Of a DNA stretch of 13,739 nucleotides, positions 8,955-13,739 are shown in pieces. The DNA is taken from positions 1 through 13,739 of the forward strand of contig SDUX01000089.1 of the NCBI GenBank assembly GCA_008729055.1, in the 5' to 3' direction. The position numbers were made by a program, and so were the translations under genes. The notes under the pieces are model-generated. The model was not told the DNA's origin. It saw nothing but the letters and a program-made list of their open reading frames with translations, and made no database searches. Numbering within the stretch: position 1 is the stretch's first letter; the number at the start of each line of letters is the position of its first letter. This stretch comes from Pyropia haitanensis (taxonomy: Eukaryota; Rhodophyta; Bangiophyceae; Bangiales; Bangiaceae).

Positions 8955-9183
8955 TGAGCACGCGTATATGCTGTAAAAGTGTCCCAAACAATGGGACGTG
9001 GGTCCTACAGGCCCCCAACGAGGCCAGTCTGCGTAGGTAGTCTCGACAGACCGTCGAACGCTCCAGAGGGCTCTCATGCACTAAAAACTACACTCTTCAA
9101 GTCCCAATTGTGCAGCAGACCTGCTCCACTGCTCGTTTGACTCTCACCGGCACATCCAGCTGCGCGACAGTGTCCAACACCCC
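8955..9183 (-). repeat. Palindrome inner arm, right (diverged)
   Basis: Diverged inverted partner of 8530-8764. Differences fall at all codon positions in the frames compared, so the similarity looks like neutral divergence of a duplicated sequence more than purifying selection on a protein. An open frame runs on the minus strand through this arm and across the centre to 8536, but it begins with GTG rather than ATG; its first in-frame ATG is near 8868. Confidence 0.7.
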
Positions 9184-9316
9184 TCCCTCTGCAGGGATTC
9201 AACAACGTCCGGACTCAAGGGGGGTCGTCCACCCACTTATAGCAATTGGATGCCACCAGGTGTTATGATAGCCATGCCCCAAATGTCCGTGCAACAAAAG
9301 ACGATCGTGACACTCA

Positions 9317-9489
9317 TGATGGACGGGCGACGCCTTCGAACGCTATCCGTAAACGTACCCGACGGTTGTTGGAGCGTCGACCATTGTAGACCACAAAACG
9401 CCTCAGCAGACACTGTTTCGCCGTCACCAGCGCCCCCGACTGGCAGAACCGACGGTGGATGGTGAGTGCATTGTGTCCGTCCGTGCGGT
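9317..9489. other. Right-arm-specific segment at the edge of the high-identity block
   Basis: The left arm passes directly from the conserved block (ending cccccaacg at 8403) to tgagcattatg. The right arm has about 173 extra bases between the equivalent points (9490 and the ctca at 9313-9316). It is therefore an insertion in the right arm or a deletion in the left. No terminal repeats or target duplication are obvious, and no protein is recognised. Confidence 0.5.
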
Positions 9490-9793
9490 CGTTGGGGGCT
9501 CTGCTCTGGCAGACGTCTACAGACCCGCACTCAAAACTGAATAGAGTAAAAAACAACGGCCTGTGTATCCACCCGGCCTGCTGGGTGGCCGGGAACTGGA
9601 GAGACCGGCGCGACAGGGCTGGGTGGAAAGGGGGGCGTCGGACGCCGGCGCTTTAGCCGCGTGCGTCCCAGCAGTTGCGAGTCGATGACCAGGTTACTTG
9701 CCGAGTCAAGTATTGTTCTCGTCTATCCAGCAATGATGACTTCGGGATGCACTCCTGAATGTGGACGGCTGAGATCGCGTGACAGCCTATCAC
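9490..9793 (-). repeat. Palindrome outer arm, right
   Basis: Inverted partner of 8110-8403. The 242-base block 9490-9731 is nearly identical to the left arm. Its outer 62 bases align only loosely and include about 7 extra bases near 9732-9740. The palindrome as a whole spans 8110-9793 with a centre near 8.86-8.95 kb; the offset comes from the right-arm-specific segment. Confidence 0.93.
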
Positions 9794-10320
9794 ATCAAGC
9801 GTATGGTGCTTTTGAATTGACGTGATTGCCTCGAGATCTGAGTAATGTCGGAGGTGTATGTGTTGTTCTCTGTTGAAAAATCGCTGTTCGCATTTTTATT
9901 CTCAAGTACCTCTGCGTGTGCCACCTGGGTAGCTGGTCGCTTCAGCCGTCTTGCCGTTCATCCCCCTCGCCTCCCACCACCCTTCGTTGTCTGCGTTGGC
10001 TGCAGCCAGCGTCAGGGGCGGAGGCTGACCGCGGCGCCGACGGCAGCCGGCCGCGGCGGTGTCCATGGGGGGGGCCGCAGTGCGCGGCGGCGGCGTCCGG
10101 TGGGGGGGCGGCAGCGCGCGGCAGCTGCGCCCGGCCGCCCCAACCAGCGCCCGGGAAGGCGGCTGGCCGCGGCGGCGGCGGCCGCCGGCCACCGTGGCGT
10201 CCGGGGGAAGACCGTGGTGCGCGGCGGCGGTGTCAGCCCCCCGAGACCGGCGGCGGCAGTGGCGGTAGAGGGCGGCGGAAGCGGCAGACGGCGCTGCCAC
10301 AATGGTAGCGCGGGTGGAAA
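9794..10320. other. Transition segment and G-rich block with an imperfect duplication
   Basis: 9794-10020 is ordinary complex sequence with no recognised gene. From 10020 the plus strand becomes G-rich. An imperfect direct duplication is visible: gtgcgcggcggcggcgtc at 10080-10097 and gtgcgcggcggcggtgtc at 10217-10234, with related sequence on either side. An ATG at 9845 opens a 465-codon frame (to 11242), but beyond its first 60 or so residues it is entirely low-complexity and runs into the tandem array, so I do not call it a gene. Confidence 0.45.
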
Positions 10321-10557
10321 GCGACGGCCATTGGCGCCGCCGCCGCAATCGCCTCCGCCTGAGCCGCTGCCGCCATCGCCGCCGGCCGTGCCGCCGCCGC
10401 GCCAACGCCGCCGCCGCCGACACCGCCGCCCTGGTCGTCGCCGCCGCCGTCGCCACCGCCACCACTGCGCCCCTCCCCTCAGCCCCGCTCTCCCCTCGCC
10501 CTCCACCGCCGCCCCTCTCCCCCCCCTCAGTTCGCCACACCCCTCGCGCCCACCACG

Positions 10558-11152
10558 AAAAAAGAAAAACCACAGCAAAAAAAAACAAAAAAACAGCAAC
10601 CAAACAGAAGCAATGGCACGAGCGCCGGCTGCGGGAGAAGCGATGGCTGAGTCAGCTGCCGGCGGTGGCGGCAGAGGCGGCGGCGTGTCGGCGTGCCCCC
10701 CCCGAACCCCAACCCCCACCACCCATGACGCGACGGGGAACCGTCCCAATATGCCCGCCACGTCCGTCGCCACCACCACGTCGCCGCCACCACCACGCCG
10801 CCCCACCAACCCCAAAACCACCCACCCCCGCCAAAAACCAACCACGCAAGCCACCACCCTACCACCACGACCTCCAAACCTCCACCCCCATCTTCAACGC
10901 CAACCAAGCACCCAACGGCAGCCCCACCCGCCCCGCACTTGTCAGCGCCACGCAGTCGCCGCCATCGCCTTTGCCCGCCGCCGCCGCCGATGCCGCCGCC
11001 GCCGCCGCCGCCGCCGTCGTCGCCGCGCTGCCGTCGCCGCCGCCGCCGCCGCATCGCCTCCCCGTCAGCTCCCCCTCGCTCTCGCACCCTCCACTCACGC
11101 CGCCCTCACCCTCGCCCTCACACCCCCCTGCACTCTGTCGCCCTCCCCCCCG
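10558..11152. repeat. Array unit 0, diverged edge unit
   Basis: Begins with an interrupted A-rich stretch (10558-10598) instead of a pure A-tract. It retains agcaatggca, the ggcggtggcggcaga segment, the tail of the CCG block and the ctcgctctcgcaccctcc tail. Its middle is clearly diverged from units 1-4, as is common for satellite edge units. The tail of a still older unit (CCG block plus pyrimidine tail) precedes it at about 10320-10557. Confidence 0.8.
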
Positions 11153-11814
11153 AAAAAAAAAAAAAACAACAACACAAAAACACCAACGGCAGAAACAGCA
11201 ATGGCAGTAGTGGCGGTCGTAGGTAAAGCAGCGGCAGAGTGAGTGACGACAGCAGGTGGCGGTGGCGGCAGACGCGGCAGAGGGTTGGGGTGGGCCTCCC
11301 CCCACCCCCCCCCCTCCCAGAACGCGACGGGGCATCCCCGAAGTGCCCCGCCACGTCTGTTGCCGCCCCACACACCGCACACCCCACCGTCACCACACCC
11401 CGCCACGCCAGCCACACCGCCACGCCGCACCACCCCCCCCGCCAGCACACCACCGACAATCACCTCCCGCCACACCCCCCCCCCCAACAAACTCACCACG
11501 CCAGCAATGGGGGCGGGCGGAGCACCCCCGGCTGCCCACCCGCCCCGCACTTGTCAGCGCCGCCGCCGCCGGCCGCCGCCGCGCACGCGCCGCCGCCGCC
11601 CCGGCCGATGCCGCCGCCCGGCCGCGCCGCCGTCGCCGCGCCGCCTGCGCCGCCGCGCCGGATGCCGCCGCCGCCGCCGCCGCCGCCGTCGTCGCCGCGC
11701 TGGTCGCCGCCGCCGCCGCATCGCTCCCCGTCAGCTCCCCTCGCTCTCGCACCCTCCACTCACGCCGCCCTCACCCTCGCCCTCACACCCCCCTGCACTC
11801 TTCGCCTCCCCCCG
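11153..11814. repeat. Array unit 1 (662 bases)
   Basis: A14 at 11153-11166. A 13-codon ATG-to-TGA frame lies at 11201-11242. The inverted repeat ggggca 11329-11334 / tgcccc 11344-11349 is present. Its CCG block (about 11557-11722) is more interrupted than in later units. Confidence 0.9.
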
Positions 11815-12230
11815 AAAAAAAAAAAAAACAACAACACAAAAACACCAACGGCAGAAACAGCAATGGCAGTAGTGGCGGTCGTAGGTAAAGCAGCGGCAGA
11901 GTGAGTGACGACAGCAGGTGGCGGTGGCGGCAGACGCGGCAGAGGGTTGGGGTGGGCCCTCCCCCCACCCCCCCCCTCCCAGAACGCGACGGGGCATCCC
12001 CCCGAAGTGCCCCGCAGTCTGTTGCCGCCCCCACCACACCGCCACCACCCCACCGTCACCACACCCCGCCACGCCAGCCCACCACCGCCACGCCGCCACC
12101 ACCCCCCCGCCAGCACACCACCCGACAATCACCCTCCCGCCACACCCCCCCCCCCCAACAAACTCACCACGCCAGCAATGGGGGCGGGCGGAGCACCCCC
12201 CGGCTGCCCCACCCGCCCGCACTTTGGCCG

Positions 12231-12264
<34 letters not shown>

Positions 12265-12526
12265 ACGCCGCCGCCGCAGCGCGCCGCCGCCGATGCCGCC
12301 GCCGCCGTCGCCGCCGCCGCCCTTGTCGCCGCCGCCGCCCTTGCCGCCGCCGCCGCCGCCGATGCCGCCGCCGCCGCCGCCGCCGCCGTCGTCGCCGCCG
12401 CTGCCGTCGCCGCCGCCGCCGCCGCATCGCCTCCCCCGTCAGCTCCCCCTCGCTCTCGCACCCTCCACTCACGCCGCCCTCACCCTCGCCCTCACACCCC
12501 CCTGCACTCTGTCGCCCTCCCCCCCG
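11815..12526. repeat. Array unit 2 (712 bases)
   Basis: A14 at 11815-11828. The same 13-codon frame lies at 11863-11904. It has the longest CCG block (about 12229-12427), with near-pure CCG runs. Confidence 0.92.
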
Positions 12527-13227
12527 AAAAAAAAAAAAAACAACAACACAAAAACACCAACGGCAGAAACAGCAATGGCAGTAGTGGCGGTCGTAGGTAA
12601 AGCAGCGGCAGAGTGAGTGACGACAGCAGGTGGCGGTGGCGGCAGACGCGGCAGAGGGTTGGGGTGGGCCCTCCCCCCACCCCCCCCTCCAGAACGCGAC
12701 GGGGCATCCCCCCGAAGTGCCCCGCCACGTCTGTTGCCGCCCCCACCACACCGCCACCACCCCACCGTCACCACACCCCGCCACCGCCAGCCCACCACCG
12801 CCACGCCGCCACCACCCCCCCGCCAGCACACCACCCGACAATCACCCTCCCGCCACCCCCCCCCCAACAAACTCACCACGCACGCCAGCAATGGGGGCGG
12901 GCGGAGCACCCCCCCGGCTGCCCCACCCGCCCCGCACTTGTCAGCGCCGCGCCGCCGCCGCCGCCGCCGCCGCCGCCAACGCCGCCGCGCCGCGCGCCGC
13001 CGCCGATGCCGCCGCCGCCGCCGCCGCCGCCCCGCCGCCGCCGCCCTTGCCGCCGCCGCCGCCGCCGATGCCGCCGCCGCCGCCGCCGCCGTCGTCGCCG
13101 CCGCTGCCGTCGCCGCCGCCGCCGCCGCATCGCCTCCCCCGTCAGCTCCCCCTCGCTCTCGCACCCTCCACTCACGCCGCCCTCACCCTCGCCCTCACAC
13201 CCCCTGCACTCTGTCGCCCTCCCCCCG
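12527..13227. repeat. Array unit 3 (701 bases)
   Basis: A14 at 12527-12540, 13-codon frame at 12575-12616, CCG block at about 12945-13130. Closely similar to unit 2 outside the CCG block and C-runs. Confidence 0.92.
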
Positions 13228-13739
13228 AAAAAAAAAAAACAACAACACAAAAACACCAACGGCAGAAACAGCAATGGCAGTAGTGGCGGTCGTAGGTAAA
13301 GCAGCGGCAGAGTGAGTGACGACAGCAGGTGGCGGTGGCGGCAGAAGCGGCAGAGGGTTGGGGTGGGCCCTCCCCCCACCCCCCTCCCAGAACGCGACGG
13401 GGCATCCCCCCGAAGTGCCCCGCCACGTCTGTTGCCGCCCCCACCACACCGCCACCACCCCACCGTCACCACACCCCGCCACCGCCAGCCCACCACGCCA
13501 CGCCGCCACCACCCCCCCCGCCAGCACACCACCCGACAATCACCCTCCCGCCACACCCCCCCCCCCAACAAACTCACCACGCCAGCAATGGGGGCGGGCG
13601 GAGCACCCCCCCCGGCTGCCCCACCCGCCCCGCACTTGTCAGCGCCGCCGCGCCGCGCCGCCGCGCCGCCGCCAACGCCGCCGCCGCCGCGCCGCCGCGC
13701 CGATGCCGCCGCCGCCGTCGCCGCCGCCGCCCTTGTCGC
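13228..13739. repeat. Array unit 4 (truncated by window end)
   Basis: A12 at 13228-13239, 13-codon frame at 13274-13315. The window ends inside its CCG block (from about 13641), so the array continues to the right. Confidence 0.92.

Larger units (their letters stand above)
10320..13739. repeat. Tandem array of about 0.66-0.71 kb units (continues past window)
   Basis: Units are marked by an A-tract followed by caacaacacaaaaacaccaa. Unit starts at 11153, 11815, 12527 and 13228 give lengths 662, 712 and 701. Each unit has the same order: A-tract; a conserved A/G-rich segment of about 130 bases; a C-run block; C-rich sequence with cac/ccg motifs; the segment gcaatgggggcgggcggagc; a variable CCG block; and a pyrimidine-rich tail with ctcgccctcacacc. 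Length differences come mainly from CCG blocks and C-runs. Lengths are not multiples of three and every unit has in-frame stops, so the array is not a repeated protein domain. Confidence 0.93.

Noticed and set aside
8536..9081. 181-codon minus-strand open frame in the complex central region
   Set aside because: It starts with GTG, its first in-frame ATG is near 8868, it spans the centre of a palindrome, its homologous arm has a stop, and no domain is recognised.
10527..10603. Minus-strand hydrophobic N-termini resembling signal peptides (runs of F, V and L)
   Set aside because: They are translations of A-rich tracts read on the opposite strand and lead into low-complexity frames.
9845..11242. 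465-codon plus-strand frame with a hydrophobic-looking start
   Set aside because: Only the first 60 or so residues come from complex sequence; the rest is Arg/Pro/Ala low complexity that crosses into the tandem array.

Overview
This window looks like repeat-dominated, gene-poor nuclear DNA from an extremely G+C-rich eukaryote. The reasons are satellite-style tandem arrays with period homogenisation, CCG/CGG microsatellite blocks, long A, T and C homopolymers, and no recognisable bacterial, organellar or conserved eukaryotic protein. I cannot name the organism. A large G+C-rich DNA virus or an assembly collapse over repeats cannot be excluded from sequence alone. No protein-coding gene is called with confidence: the very long open frames on both strands follow from a stop-free 60-base repeat.

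Layout: (1) 1-450 is copy A of a dispersed direct repeat, cut by the window edge. (2) About 457-5665 is a 5.2 kb tandem array of a 60-base unit. It is interrupted by five T-tract cassettes (T16-T18) and one cassette relict that lacks the T run. (3) 5666-5990 is unique sequence with four consecutive potential hairpins directly after the array. (4) 5990-7690 is G+C-rich low-complexity DNA, including a 56-base duplication, a C15 run and CCG runs. (5) 7691-8050 is copy B of the dispersed repeat, in the same orientation as copy A. (6) 8110-9793 is a large imperfect palindrome in much more ordinary, less G+C-rich sequence. A 242-base block in its arms has 6 mismatches by hand alignment, while the neighbouring arm sequence is far more diverged. 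(7) 9794-10320 is a transition and G-rich block. (8) About 10320 to the window end is a second tandem array with units of 662-712 bases, each starting with an A-tract and carrying a CCG block; it runs out of the window.

The features look like products of repeat turnover (unequal exchange, slippage, gene conversion) rather than a gene pathway. The parts most worth following up are the palindrome with uneven arm identity, the double-palindrome design of the 60-base unit, the hairpin cluster beside that array, and the direct repeats A and B bracketing about 7.2 kb.
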